DNA of 64,000 bases from Aquiflexum balticum DSM 16537 (GTDB lineage: Bacteria; Bacteroidota; Bacteroidia; Cytophagales; Cyclobacteriaceae), in contig NZ_LT838813.1 of assembly GCF_900176595.1 (NCBI RefSeq), forward strand, positions 1,240,001 through 1,304,000, given 5' to 3'. Numbering within the stretch: the stretch's first letter is position 1; the number at the start of each line of letters is the position of its first letter. A model generated the notes under the pieces. It was not told the DNA's origin, did no database searches, and was given only the letters and a program-made list of their open reading frames with translations. The position numbers were made by a program, and so were the translations under genes. Of this stretch, positions 17,870 through 26,636 are shown in pieces.

Positions 17870-18187
17870 TTATAATAGGATAATCAAGAGAATGATAATT
17901 ATCAATGCACCGGTGGAGATATAAATACCAGTTCCCCGGAAGGCTTTAGCCTCTTTTTCAAGAGATCTGAGTTCATCTTTCAACTCTTTCTTCTCTTCTT
18001 TTGAAAGGACGGTCAAATCCATTTCTTTGAGTTCAAGAACCCTGGATTCTATTTCCAAAAGTCTTTCTGATTCTTCCATCGTCAAAACTTTCGGTTCTTT
18101 CGATTTAAAAGGCATAGCCTCAACTGTAATCCCTGTAAAAGCAATTAATGCCGCTGCTGTAGCAAGTGTTAAAAAGGGTTTCCGCAT
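17870..18187 (-). CDS. Small coiled-coil protein with signal and C-terminal membrane helix
   Basis: The 105-residue product has an N-terminal signal-like helix (residues 5-24), a highly charged coiled coil of Glu/Lys/Leu heptads (about residues 36-83: SERLLEIESRVLELKEMDL), and a C-terminal hydrophobic segment (88-105) that ends at the stop. It is probably tethered to the inner membrane with a periplasmic coiled coil. I do not recognise a named family. It starts 18 bases after the fumC stop on the same strand, so it is likely the second gene of a fumC transcript. Confidence 0.65.
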   Translation of the reverse strand: MRKPFLTLATAAALIAFTGITVEAMPFKSKEPKVLTMEESERLLEIESRVLELKEMDLTVLSKEEKKELKDELRSLEKEAKAFRGTGIYISTGALIIIILLIILL

Positions 18188-18205
18188 AAATTCAATATTT
18201 AAATT

Positions 18206-19606
18206 TTATTTCAAACTACCGATCATATCCTCAGGCTTAACCCATTCATCAAACTGCTCGTTGGTCAGTAATCCCAAAGCCAAAGCAGCTTCTCTAAGGC
18301 TAGTCCCTTCTTTATGGGCTTTTTTCGCTATTGCCGCAGCATTTTCATAGCCTATATAAGGATTCAGTGCGGTGACCAACATCAGGGAGTTTTCCAGGTG
18401 CCTCTTGATAAATGGCCTATTGGGTTCAATACCAATGGCACAATTATCATTGAAAGAAACACAGGCATCTCCTATCAATCTTGCGGACTGCAGGAAATTA
18501 GCCACAATCATCGGCTTGAAGACATTCAACTCGAAATGACCGTTTGATCCACCAATAGAAATAGCCACATCGTTGCCCATAACCTGTGCAGCCACCATGG
18601 TGATGGCTTCTACTTGGGTAGGATTGACTTTGCCGGGCATAATGGAGGAACCGGGTTCATTTTCAGGAATCAAAATTTCACCTATTCCTGACCTTGGTCC
18701 TGATGAAAGCATGCGAATATCATTGGCGATTTTCATCAAACTCACTGCCAATTGTTTCAAGGCACCGTGGGTTTCCACCATGCCATCATGTGCTGCCAAT
18801 GATTCAAATTTATTAGGGGCCGTTACCATAGGTTGTCCGGAGAATTCGGCTATTTTTTTTGCCACCAATTCGGAATAACCTTTTGGTGTGTTCAGACCTG
18901 TCCCTACAGCAGTACCTCCCAAAGCAAGTTCTGAAAGATGGGATAAAGTATTTTTCAAGGCCCTCAGACCATGGTCAAGTTGCGCAACATATCCGGAAAA
19001 TTCCTGTCCCAAAGTTAAAGGTGTTGCATCCATAAAGTGTGTTCTTCCTATCTTGACCACCTCCATAAATGCTTCTGATTTTGCCTTTAAGGTATCCCTT
19101 AATTTCTCCACTCCGGGGATGGTGGTTTCCATCACCATTTTATAAGCAGCAATGTGCATTGCGGTAGGAAAAGTATCATTGGAGGATTGGCTTTTATTGA
19201 CATCATCATTGGGATGGATTTTTTTCTTCTCATCCTCCAACGAACCTCCCAATAAGACATGCGCCCTGTAGGCAATCACTTCATTGGCATTCATATTGGA
19301 TTGGGTTCCCGAACCTGTCTGCCAGATGACCAATGGGAATTGGTCATCATGTTGTCCGGTAAGGATTTCATCACAGACCTTAGCAATAATATCTGCCTTT
19401 TCTTGGGTCAAAACACCCAACTCGGCATTAGCCAAAGCGGCGGATTTTTTGAGAATAGCAAATGCCCTGATAATTTCAATGGGCATGCGGTTTCTTTCGC
19501 CGCCAATTTTAAAGTTGTTGATGGATCTTTGTGTTTGCGCCCCCCAGTACTTGTCGGCAGGAACTTCCACAGGCCCCATAGTATCTTTTTCTATTCTAAA
19601 GTTCAT
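18206..19606 (-). CDS. fumC: Fumarate hydratase class II
   Basis: The 466-residue product is a class II fumarase, interconverting fumarate and L-malate in the TCA cycle as a homotetramer. Visible signatures: [29 protein letters not shown] (catalytic His region), and the superfamily signature [13 protein letters not shown] at about residue 318. The fumarase-type sequence, with [17 protein letters not shown] near the end, separates it from argininosuccinate or aspartate lyases. The ATG at 19606 gives the standard N-terminus [17 protein letters not shown] small coiled-coil membrane protein follows after 18 bases. Confidence 0.97.
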   Translation of the reverse strand: MNFRIEKDTMGPVEVPADKYWGAQTQRSINNFKIGGERNRMPIEIIRAFAILKKSAALANAELGVLTQEKADIIAKVCDEILTGQHDDQFPLVIWQTGSGTQSNMNANEVIAYRAHVLLGGSLEDEKKKIHPNDDVNKSQSSNDTFPTAMHIAAYKMVMETTIPGVEKLRDTLKAKSEAFMEVVKIGRTHFMDATPLTLGQEFSGYVAQLDHGLRALKNTLSHLSELALGGTAVGTGLNTPKGYSELVAKKIAEFSGQPMVTAPNKFESLAAHDGMVETHGALKQLAVSLMKIANDIRMLSSGPRSGIGEILIPENEPGSSIMPGKVNPTQVEAITMVAAQVMGNDVAISIGGSNGHFELNVFKPMIVANFLQSARLIGDACVSFNDNCAIGIEPNRPFIKRHLENSLMLVTALNPYIGYENAAAIAKKAHKEGTSLREAALALGLLTNEQFDEWVKPEDMIGSLK

Positions 19607-19677
19607 AGGATTGAATTGTTGGTTGCTTTAATTGGACTGCTAAATTAGTATCTAAGGAGGATAATACATAGTAAAGG

Positions 19678-20151
19678 TTAATTATTAAGTAGTTCCAAAA
19701 AAATCCCCTGTGAGATTTTTATTTTCCGTTTGAAATGGGACCAGGCAAACCAATAATTCCCGATTCCCAAAGTGATTGAGAGTACAGCGAGATATGGATT
19801 TCCGACCAAAAAAAGAAAAATCAACGCCAATAACACTGTCAACAAGGTCCAGAACCCCAAGAAAAAAACAGAGCCTGGAAATAGGCTGTATTCAAGAAAA
19901 AGAATGCTGCCTGAAGGTGTGTTTTCAATTTCACCTTTGATCAAAGGTAAAAAGCTGTCTGCCCTGTTGATTACCAAAGAAATGCTAAAACTATTTTTTT
20001 CAAGGCTTCCATTAAAAAGTTGAACTGCGTCGGCTTCAGCCGTGTAATCCAAAAAATTTGCCTTTTTGGTTACCCTATTTAATCGATACAAAATCTCTTC
20101 TTTTTGAAGTGTTGAAACCAATACTTCGCTATGATTTGGGAAAAATGACAT
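19678..20151 (-). CDS. Hypothetical membrane protein
   Basis: The 157-residue product has a soluble N-terminal part (about residues 1-90) and two adjacent hydrophobic segments (about 92-116 and 119-136), ending in a short basic tail. The soluble part has alternating strands (SFSISLVINR, SGSILFLEYSLF). I do not recognise the family. It stands alone on the minus strand: 63 bases separate its start from the divergent DUF2867 gene, and 71 bases separate its stop from the fumC start. Confidence 0.6.
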   Translation of the reverse strand: MSFFPNHSEVLVSTLQKEEILYRLNRVTKKANFLDYTAEADAVQLFNGSLEKNSFSISLVINRADSFLPLIKGEIENTPSGSILFLEYSLFPGSVFFLGFWTLLTVLLALIFLFLVGNPYLAVLSITLGIGNYWFAWSHFKRKIKISQGIFLELLNN

Positions 20152-20214
20152 ATTTGGCTAACCCATTGGGCTTGTTATTGTTATTTCATTGACTTAAATA
20201 TTACCTTAACAAAT

Positions 20215-20658
20215 ATGAGTTCCAAAATCATCTCTGAAAAAATGATATTTCAGATCCACGGAGATCCGGAAAAAGTGCTGGAAAAAATCTGGAGTATTGG
20301 CGGCGAACGGGGTTGGTATTTTGGGACCAAGCTTTGGAAAATGAGAGGTTGGCTGGATAAAATGACAGGGGGTGTAGGATATAGAAAAGGCAGAAGAGAC
20401 CCGGTTGAGCTTTTCAAGGGGGATCTTATCGATTTTTGGAGGGTAGAAACTGCCGATAAGAAAAACAGAATTCTAAAGCTAAAAGCTGAGATGAACCTCC
20501 CGGGAGAGGTTTTTCTCCGATGGGAAATCAAACCAAATGAATTGATCCAAACTATTGATTTTATCCCAAATGGTTGGAAAGGAAAGGCCTATTGGAACTT
20601 CGTAAGGCCATTTCACTTCTGGATTTTTTATAATATGGGCAAAAGATTGGTCAAATAA
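20215..20658 (+). CDS. DUF2867 family protein
   Basis: The 147-residue product matches the DUF2867 pattern: ERGWYFGTKLWKMRGWLD, then GGVGYRKGRRDP, GDLIDFWRVE, LKAEMNLPGEVFLRWEI, and a C-terminal NFVRPFHFWIFYNMG. In other bacteria this domain is fused behind a nucleoside-diphosphate-sugar epimerase; here it is alone, with an N-terminal START/SRPBCC-like segment. Biochemical role unknown. Convergent with ridA, whose stop is 2 bases beyond its own. Confidence 0.8.
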   Translation: MSSKIISEKMIFQIHGDPEKVLEKIWSIGGERGWYFGTKLWKMRGWLDKMTGGVGYRKGRRDPVELFKGDLIDFWRVETADKKNRILKLKAEMNLPGEVFLRWEIKPNELIQTIDFIPNGWKGKAYWNFVRPFHFWIFYNMGKRLVK

Positions 20659-20660
20659 AT

Positions 20661-21041
20661 CTATTTGACCGCAATACAGGAGATCTCCACATTTACATCT
20701 TTGGGCAATCTGCTTACTTCAACAGTTTCCCTTGCAGGTGGATTGGTTTTGAAATATTGGCCATAAGCCTCATTGATGGTTCCAAACTGTCCCATATCTT
20801 TGATAAAGATTGTGCACTTCACCACATCAGAAAATTCAAACCCTGCAGCTCTTAATACGGCTTCTAAGTTTTTCATGACGGCATGAGTTTCTTCGGTGAT
20901 ATTCTCATTGATGAGCTCTCCGGTATCTGCATCCAATGGAATTTGACCTGAAACATAAAGCGTATTCCCTGCTTTTACGGCCTGTGAATAAGGACCAATC
21001 GGTGCAGGTGCTTCTTTCGAAAATATGATTTCTTTAGACAT
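20661..21041 (-). CDS. ridA: RidA family enamine/imine deaminase
   Basis: The 126-residue product (ATG 21041; a frame opening at 21056 adds only MRKKN) is a standard RidA/YjgF/UK114 protein: EAPAPIGPYSQAV, LYVSGQIPLD, ETHAVMKNLEAVL, VKCTIFIKDM and NPPARETVEVSRLP, with the Arg that marks active RidA. It hydrolyses reactive 2-aminoacrylate-type enamines from PLP enzymes, protecting other PLP enzymes. It lies divergent from kynU, itself a PLP enzyme, with 151 bases between the two starts. Confidence 0.93.
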   Translation of the reverse strand: MSKEIIFSKEAPAPIGPYSQAVKAGNTLYVSGQIPLDADTGELINENITEETHAVMKNLEAVLRAAGFEFSDVVKCTIFIKDMGQFGTINEAYGQYFKTNPPARETVEVSRLPKDVNVEISCIAVK

Positions 21042-21098
21042 GTTTTTTTTTCGCAAAATAAGAATTCCGAATACAAGGAGCGAAGTTAAAACTGTTTT

Positions 21099-21125
21099 TT
21101 TGATTAAATTAAGGTGGTATGTTTG
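21099..21125 (+). promoter_or_regulatory. Possible kynU promoter
   Basis: TTTG (21099-21102) and TATGTTTG (21118-21125) match the -33 and -7 elements of Bacteroidota, but the 15-base spacer is shorter than the usual 17-23. The element is 67 bases before the kynU ATG. Confidence 0.3.
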
Positions 21126-21192
21126 GAATTAAATAAACCCATTGGAGCATTCCATTGTTAAAGTTTCAAAATGATCAAAATAAAATTCCCAA

Positions 21193-22479
21193 ATGGAAAA
21201 TCAGATCTATAAATATTCAGAAGAATTCGCAAGGGAATTGGATGAAAATGACCCGCTCAGAGGATATCGTTCAAAGTTTTATTTCCCCAAAGTCAATGGT
21301 CGGGAAGCGATATATTTCTGTGGGAATTCCCTTGGGCTCCAACCCAAGTCTGTAAAAGAATATATAGGAAAGGAACTGGACAATTGGGCGAATTTGGCGG
21401 TTGATGGCCATTTTTTTGGTGAAGATGCCTGGTATCATATCCGCAAGAAATCAAAACCTGCATTGGCTGCCATTGTTGGTTCACACGAGCATGAAGTGGT
21501 AGCAATGAATAATCTCAGTTCCAATCTCCACTTTTTGATGGTATCATTTTACCGACCAACAAAGGAAAAATTCAAAATAATAACTGAAGCGGGTGCCTTT
21601 CCTTCAGATATGTACATGCTGGAGACACAAGTCAAATTCCATGGCTTGGATCCTAATGAGACAATCATTGAAATCCATCCGAGATCAGGAGAACACACCC
21701 TTAGAACCGATGATATTCTCAATACTATAGCGGAGCATAAAGACCAATTGGCCTTGGTCATGATGGCGGGCTTACAATATTATACCGGACAGTTGTTCGA
21801 TATGGAAGCGATTACAAAGGCAGGACATGAAGCAGGCGCAAATGTCGGATTTGATCTTGCACATGCTGCAGGAAATGCTCCTTTAAGACTACATGACTGG
21901 GGAGTTGATTTTGCCGCTTGGTGCAGTTATAAGTATATGAATTCGGGGCCAGGAAATATATCGGGTGTTTTTATTCATGAACGGCATGCTGAAAGTCCGG
22001 AATTACCAAGATTTGCAGGTTGGTGGGGACATGATGAAGGGGAGAGATTCAAAATGGAGAAAGGCTTCAAGCCCATGTTTGGTGCAGATGGTTGGCAATT
22101 GGCCAATTCCAATGTGTTGGCTTTGGCGGCACATCAGGCTTCTTTGGATATTTTTGAAGAAGCCGGCATTAAAAACTTACGGGCAAAAAGTGAACTGTTG
22201 ACAGGTTATCTGGAGTTTCTGATCGGACAAATAAGCGGGGATAGCGGAATTTTGGAAATAATTACACCAAAAAATAAACAGGAAAGAGGTTGTCAGTTAT
22301 CTTTGTTGGTCAATAAAGGTGGCAAAAAAGTTTTTGACGCTTTATATGAAGAAGGCATTGTAGGTGATTGGAGACACCCAAATGTTATCAGAGTAGCTCC
22401 AACACCCTTGTATAACAGCTACTTGGATGTTTATCAATTTGCCCGCATTCTGGAACAATCCTTACAAAAATTCGCTTAA
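21193..22479 (+). CDS. kynU: Kynureninase
   Basis: The 428-residue PLP enzyme of fold type I cleaves L-kynurenine or 3-hydroxykynurenine to (3-hydroxy)anthranilate and alanine. Signatures: FYFPKVNGREAIYFCGNSLG, the VDGHFFGEDAWYHI substrate region, GFDLAHAAGN with the PLP-binding Asp, and AWCSYKYMNSGPG with Lys247 as the Schiff-base lysine. RFAGWWGHD and the C-terminal GDWRHPNVIRVAP are also conserved. It is 26 bases upstream of kmo and clearly co-transcribed. Together they take kynurenine to 3-hydroxyanthranilate. Confidence 0.97.
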   Translation: MENQIYKYSEEFARELDENDPLRGYRSKFYFPKVNGREAIYFCGNSLGLQPKSVKEYIGKELDNWANLAVDGHFFGEDAWYHIRKKSKPALAAIVGSHEHEVVAMNNLSSNLHFLMVSFYRPTKEKFKIITEAGAFPSDMYMLETQVKFHGLDPNETIIEIHPRSGEHTLRTDDILNTIAEHKDQLALVMMAGLQYYTGQLFDMEAITKAGHEAGANVGFDLAHAAGNAPLRLHDWGVDFAAWCSYKYMNSGPGNISGVFIHERHAESPELPRFAGWWGHDEGERFKMEKGFKPMFGADGWQLANSNVLALAAHQASLDIFEEAGIKNLRAKSELLTGYLEFLIGQISGDSGILEIITPKNKQERGCQLSLLVNKGGKKVFDALYEEGIVGDWRHPNVIRVAPTPLYNSYLDVYQFARILEQSLQKFA

Positions 22480-22505
22480 GTGTAAGGAGTATTATCTCTC
22501 AAACC

Positions 22506-23861
22506 ATGAAAAAAAATGAAATCAGTGTACTTGGGGCCGGCCTGATCGGTTCTTTGTTAAGTATATATTTAAGAAAAAGAGGCCTGGATGTCAACCTGTA
22601 TGAAAAAAGGGCAGACAATAGGAAAGGTGAATATTCTGAGGAAGGCAGGTCTATCAATATGGCGCTCAGTGATCGGGGGTGGAGGGCTTTGGAAAAAGCA
22701 GGACTAAAAGAGAAAGTTCTTCCTTTGACTATACCCATGTACGGAAGAAAAATCCATGATGAACATGGTAAAACCACCTTTATCCCCTATGGCAATGAAG
22801 ATCAGGCAATTTATTCCATTTCAAGGGGTAAATTCAATCAACTGTTGGTGGATGAAGCAGAATCTTTGGGCGTAAAACTGAATTTTGAGCATAAATGTGA
22901 GGAGGTAGACCTCAGATATAACCACCTTACTTTTTCAACTCCTGATGGAATTACCGAAAAATTAGAATCCAATGTCATCATTGGTTCAGATGGAGCTTAT
23001 TCTTCCTTGAGGAACGCTATGCTCAAGCAGGTAAGATTCAATTACAGGCAGGAATATATTTCCCATGGCTACAAAGAACTGACCATCCCTGCTACAGCTG
23101 AAGGAGAGTTTGCCATGGATCCCAATGCCCTTCATATCTGGCCTAGAGGCAGTTTTATGTTGATTGCATTACCCAATCCAGATAAATCATTTACCTGTAC
23201 TTTATTTCTTCCATTTGACGGGGAAAGGGTTTGTTTCGAAATCATCCAGGATAAAAAGGATGTCGAAAGTATTTTCAAAACCTATTTCGATGATGCATTT
23301 GAAATGATGCCCAATCTTACGGAGCAATTTTTCAAAAATCCTACAGCTTCACTTATCAATCTTGAATGTTATCCCTGGATGCTGAACAGGGCATTGTTAA
23401 TTGGGGATGCCTCTCATGCCATGGTTCCTTTTTATGGTCAAGGCATGAATTCAGGTTTTGAGGATGTATTGATATTGGATGAACTTATTGGAAAACTGGG
23501 GACCAATGCCTGGGAACTGGTATTTGCCAAGTTTCAAAAAATCAGAAAGCCGGATACTGATGCTATTTGCCGTCTGGCTATGGAGAATTTTGAAGAGATG
23601 AGAGATCAGGTGGCAGATCCGAAGTTTTTGATTCGAAAAAGAATTGAAGCCAAACTTCATGCCTTATATCCAAAAGATTGGATTCCTCTATATACCATGG
23701 TCACCTTTTCCAGTATGCCGTATTCCGAGGCATACAGTCAGGGCAAGTTGCAGGATATGGTGATGAATAGAGTAATGGCAGATCCATTGATTACGCAAAA
23801 TTGGAACAAGTTGGATTACGAAGATATTATCAATCAGATGGATAAAGCCAAGGCTGTATAA
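22506..23861 (+). CDS. kmo: Kynurenine 3-monooxygenase
   Basis: The 451-residue class A flavin monooxygenase hydroxylates L-kynurenine at C3 using NADPH and O2. It has the N-terminal GAGLIGSLLSIYL dinucleotide fold, GRSINMALSDRGWRAL, IYSISRGKFNQLL, the IGSDGAYSSLRNAM segment, and LIGDASHAMVPFYGQGMNSGFED with Asp301 in the FAD-ribityl loop. The last of these is highly specific for KMO. The C-terminal region has VTFSSMPYSEAYSQG, as in other bacterial KMOs. Start ATG 22506; an AAGGAG lies at 22484-22489, too distant to be a good ribosome site. A bidirectional terminator follows. Confidence 0.96.
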   Translation: MKKNEISVLGAGLIGSLLSIYLRKRGLDVNLYEKRADNRKGEYSEEGRSINMALSDRGWRALEKAGLKEKVLPLTIPMYGRKIHDEHGKTTFIPYGNEDQAIYSISRGKFNQLLVDEAESLGVKLNFEHKCEEVDLRYNHLTFSTPDGITEKLESNVIIGSDGAYSSLRNAMLKQVRFNYRQEYISHGYKELTIPATAEGEFAMDPNALHIWPRGSFMLIALPNPDKSFTCTLFLPFDGERVCFEIIQDKKDVESIFKTYFDDAFEMMPNLTEQFFKNPTASLINLECYPWMLNRALLIGDASHAMVPFYGQGMNSGFEDVLILDELIGKLGTNAWELVFAKFQKIRKPDTDAICRLAMENFEEMRDQVADPKFLIRKRIEAKLHALYPKDWIPLYTMVTFSSMPYSEAYSQGKLQDMVMNRVMADPLITQNWNKLDYEDIINQMDKAKAV

Positions 23862-23902
23862 CAAAAAAAAGGCTAGTTCTTCAAGAATCAGCCTTTTTTT
23901 CG
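23862..23902. terminator. Bidirectional terminator between kmo and the YD-repeat lipoprotein
   Basis: A stem pairs GGCTAGTTCTT (23871-23881) with AAGAATCAGCC (23883-23893), with one mismatch and one G-T pair. It is flanked by an A run on the left (23863-23870) and a T run on the right (23894-23900). The symmetry suits the convergent genes on both sides. Confidence 0.75.
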
Positions 23903-23912
23903 ATGTATTCCT

Positions 23913-24686
23913 TCAATTGGAATACTGATATCTTTGCCCATCATTCCTTTCAATTGGATAACCTGAGTCATTATAAATGTAAGTATACCTGATGTCTCTC
24001 ATAGAACTGGGATAATTAATTACAGAATATTTTTCTCGGGTTACATTATTTGGGTTTGTGTTTTCGCCGGGAGCACGATCGGGTCTCAAGTATTGGTAAG
24101 GATTTTTCTTACTGTCAAATTCGTATTCAGTAGTGTTGGATAATAACTTTGAACCATCTTCCAGAATATAGTAATGACTATCCGTGGAGACATTACCATT
24201 CATGTCATATTTATATTCTCGGATTCCAGTTAGATTTTCACCATTAAACATTTTTCTAGTTGAAATACGACCATTATTATCGTATTCATATTCAGAATGG
24301 CCATTTAATTCAGTACTTTTTACTAACCTGTTATTCGAATCGAATTCATAAACCAATGTTCCACTAAGAGTTGTGTTTTGAGGATTTACCCATTCGCTGC
24401 GGTTGTTAGCCTCCTGAACAGTGCCACTATTACTGCTAAGAATCCTTGAATCAAAGTATATTTTTTTTGAAACAACACCAGAATTAACACTATAGAAATA
24501 TCCGTAATAATGAAATTTAGCTTTTTCTGCTACCAAAAAACCATCAGCGTCATATTCGTATTCATATAACTTAGTGTCGTTGAAACTTACGGTTGTAAGT
24601 CTTTCACCAATGTTTGGGATATTGGTCTCATTAAGACATGAACTTATCAAAACGCCAATGAATAAAACAAAAAATAGCTTTCTCAT
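23913..24686 (-). CDS. YD-repeat-like surface lipoprotein
   Basis: The 257-residue precursor begins MRKLFFVLFIGVLISSCLN, a lipoprotein signal with Cys17 as the lipidated residue. The mature part repeats a YEYD/YEFD-x-N/D-G unit: YEYDADGFLVAEK, YEFDSNNRLVKST, YEYDNNGRISTRK, YKYDMNGNVSTDS, YEFDSKKNPYQYL. These are RHS/YD-type repeats, which form beta shells, but only about five are present and no toxin or C-terminal domain follows. Probably an outer-membrane-anchored protein of unknown role. It is flanked by the bidirectional terminator on its 3' side. Confidence 0.75.
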   Translation of the reverse strand: MRKLFFVLFIGVLISSCLNETNIPNIGERLTTVSFNDTKLYEYEYDADGFLVAEKAKFHYYGYFYSVNSGVVSKKIYFDSRILSSNSGTVQEANNRSEWVNPQNTTLSGTLVYEFDSNNRLVKSTELNGHSEYEYDNNGRISTRKMFNGENLTGIREYKYDMNGNVSTDSHYYILEDGSKLLSNTTEYEFDSKKNPYQYLRPDRAPGENTNPNNVTREKYSVINYPSSMRDIRYTYIYNDSGYPIERNDGQRYQYSN

Positions 24687-24832
24687 AATTAATTATGTTT
24701 GTAATTGAGGCAAAGATACATGTGGAAGGTTGGTTTATCAATTTATGAACTTACAAACAAGTTTATGTTTCAATCCCTAAAAAAAATGCAGATTTGAAAT
24801 AATGCATCTTAAGATTCAATTCAAAAGCCAGA

Positions 24833-25453
24833 CTATTCAGCTTTCCTTGTCCACTTAATCGTGCACCCAATTGCTTTAGTAGATTCGACTGCGACTTTTC
24901 TCCCATTCATTACATCGTCCAGGGCCTCTTCCACATACTTTTCTGTTACTCCATTCGGGTCTTGATAGTTGTTGTCAATGGCTCCGATATATTTGACCAC
25001 AAAATCGTTGCCCTCTTTGTGAAGCAGATAGACAGTTGGTGTTCTTGAACCACCATAAGCTTTGATTACTTCTTGTGTTTGGTCATGGACATAAGCAAAA
25101 GGGAATTTTTTGGATTTTGCCCTTTCTTTCATTTTTTCAAAACTGTCACCAGGACTCACTTTATCGTCATTTGCGTTGATGGCAATTACAGGATAACCCT
25201 TGGGTGCATATTTCTTATGCAGGTCGATCATGCGATCCTCATAGGCCACTACATAAGGACAGGTATTGCAGGAGAAAATTACTATCGCTCCTTTAGCATT
25301 ATTGGGAAGTGACACCAAAGAACCATCCACACTTTTCAATTTGAAATCAGTGGCTTTATCACCTGTTTTGTATCCGGGGTTCTGTGCCATTGTAGCCACA
25401 ATCAGGCCCAAAACAAAAACAAAGGTCATCACTGCTATTTGTAATTTTTTCAT
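24833..25453 (-). CDS. Secreted thioredoxin-fold (redoxin family) protein
   Basis: The 206-residue precursor has a signal peptide (first 23 residues, ending VATMAQ). The thioredoxin fold is seen in GDKATDFKLKSVDGS, IVIFSCNTCPYVVAYEDRM (a CxxCP active-site motif), YPVIAINANDD and GGSRTPTVYLL (the cis-Pro strand). The family resembles AhpC/TSA-like proteins of Bacteroidota with a CNTCP motif rather than WCGPC. Periplasmic thiol reductase or oxidase activity is likely; partners unknown. It follows the TlpA-like gene by 6 bases, so the two form an operon. Confidence 0.83.
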   Translation of the reverse strand: MKKLQIAVMTFVFVLGLIVATMAQNPGYKTGDKATDFKLKSVDGSLVSLPNNAKGAIVIFSCNTCPYVVAYEDRMIDLHKKYAPKGYPVIAINANDDKVSPGDSFEKMKERAKSKKFPFAYVHDQTQEVIKAYGGSRTPTVYLLHKEGNDFVVKYIGAIDNNYQDPNGVTEKYVEEALDDVMNGRKVAVESTKAIGCTIKWTRKAE

Positions 25454-25459
25454 TGTAAA

Positions 25460-25960
25460 TTATTTTAACTGATTAATTAATGTTTTTAATTCCACTTCTG
25501 TCACTTCCCCTTCGTGAAAAGATCTCGTTCCATCCGATTTAATGAAAAGGGAAGCAGGTATTGCTCCCGACCAAGAAGTATCAACCTTATCAATCCACTT
25601 GTTATAATCCACATCGTCCAACAGATAAACAGGGGCTTTTATTCCTTTTCTTTCAATAAAGGAGGTCACTCTTTCCGGCTTTCTGCCATCATCCAATGAT
25701 ACAAAGAACAATTCAATGGAGGGGTCCGAAGCATTTAAATTTTCAAAATAAGGCATTTCTTTAATACAAGGTCCGCACCAGGTAGCCCAAAAATTGTAAA
25801 TCCTGAATTTATCTGATGGAGTATCGACCATCTTTTCAAACTGGGCGAAGCTAATTATTTCGAAAGATTTTTCTTCTTTGATTAAGTCTCCCTTAATCAA
25901 AAAAGAGAAAATCAAGAAAGCAATGAATGGAGAAGATAAAATATGCATTTCAGTTTTCAC
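25460..25960 (-). CDS. TlpA-like periplasmic thioredoxin
   Basis: The 166-residue precursor has a signal peptide or N-terminal anchor (residues about 5-22). It contains NFWATWCGPCIKEMPYFENL, the TlpA/ResA-type active site, then LFFVSLDDGR and a cis-Pro strand GAIPASLFIKSDG. TlpA-like proteins reduce disulfides in the periplasm, for example during cytochrome c or oxidase maturation. Its function here cannot be narrowed. It is the first gene of a two-gene operon with the CNTCP redoxin, and its upstream side is the 676-base candidate origin region. Confidence 0.85.
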   Translation of the reverse strand: MKTEMHILSSPFIAFLIFSFLIKGDLIKEEKSFEIISFAQFEKMVDTPSDKFRIYNFWATWCGPCIKEMPYFENLNASDPSIELFFVSLDDGRKPERVTSFIERKGIKAPVYLLDDVDYNKWIDKVDTSWSGAIPASLFIKSDGTRSFHEGEVTEVELKTLINQLK

Positions 25961-26636
25961 TTTTTCTGTTAAAATTAAACTTTTCCAATTAACACATTAT
26001 TAATTCAGCAAAACTATTTCAACCGAAAATGGCTGTAAAAATAAATTATTATTTACCCGCCTTTTTTCCATAAAAATTTATCGATTCAATGCTTGATCAA
26101 GACCCGTATTAAGGCAACGAAACAGAGAATAAATAGTTTGACCTTATATCAAATTGTTGAAATACAGTCAATAATCTAACCTGCAAAAAAACAAGCTTTT
26201 TTTATCCACATTAATCCACACTTATCCACAGCACAAAGAAAAAACACCTTAAATACCTGATATTCAGTATTTTATCAAATTATGAAAATAGGTGGTTTTG
26301 TGGATATCTATCTGAAAATGAGTTTTTTAAATAGTTTAATATTCTTATTTAATAGAGGTAAGCCAGTTTAAAAAAATGAAAATCTTTTTTTGGTAAGACA
26401 GTCGATCTGAAGAAGAATATTTTCCTTCATAACATTTTATTTTTTGATTTCAATAAACCAAACAAGCTGAAAAAATCATCTTTTTGTATCAAATCCAATA
26501 CGTCAAAATCAAAAAACAAATTATAAATTTTGAATATTTACCTGATGCAATATTACAATTCAATAAAATTGATAAGTCAATTGATTTTCGAACATAGTAT
26601 AAGGTGTGTTTCTTATAAATGGTATTGAGCAAGAAA
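25961..26636. other. Candidate replication origin (oriC) region with DnaA boxes
   Basis: This 676-base gap has no credible ORF. At 26202-26210 and 26222-26230 are two perfect TTATCCACA DnaA boxes; between them at 26212-26220 is TAATCCACA (one mismatch). The three start exactly 10 bases apart, one helical turn, on the same face. A fourth, inverted, box (TGTGGATAT, one mismatch) is at 26299-26307. Both flanks hold long A/T runs (for example 26038-26056 and 26321-26352) that could serve as an unwinding element. No dnaA gene is in the window, which is common in Bacteroidota. Alternatives are a DnaA titration or regulatory site. Confidence 0.5.
26202..26230 (+). promoter_or_regulatory. Three phased DnaA-type boxes
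   Basis: TTATCCACA, TAATCCACA and TTATCCACA at 26202, 26212 and 26222, each separated by one base. The outer two equal the consensus TTATNCACA; the middle has one mismatch. An inverted partner lies at 26299-26307. Confidence 0.65.

Noticed and set aside
19652-19658. AAGGAGG on the plus strand
   Set aside because: No start codon or reading frame follows at a useful distance; it is a chance match upstream of fumC on the other strand.
20661-21041. RidA homologue as a 2-aminomuconate deaminase of the kynurenine route
   Set aside because: That enzyme belongs to the same superfamily, but this sequence has the archetypal RidA pattern (PARETVEVSRLP) and no other genes of the aminomuconate branch are present.
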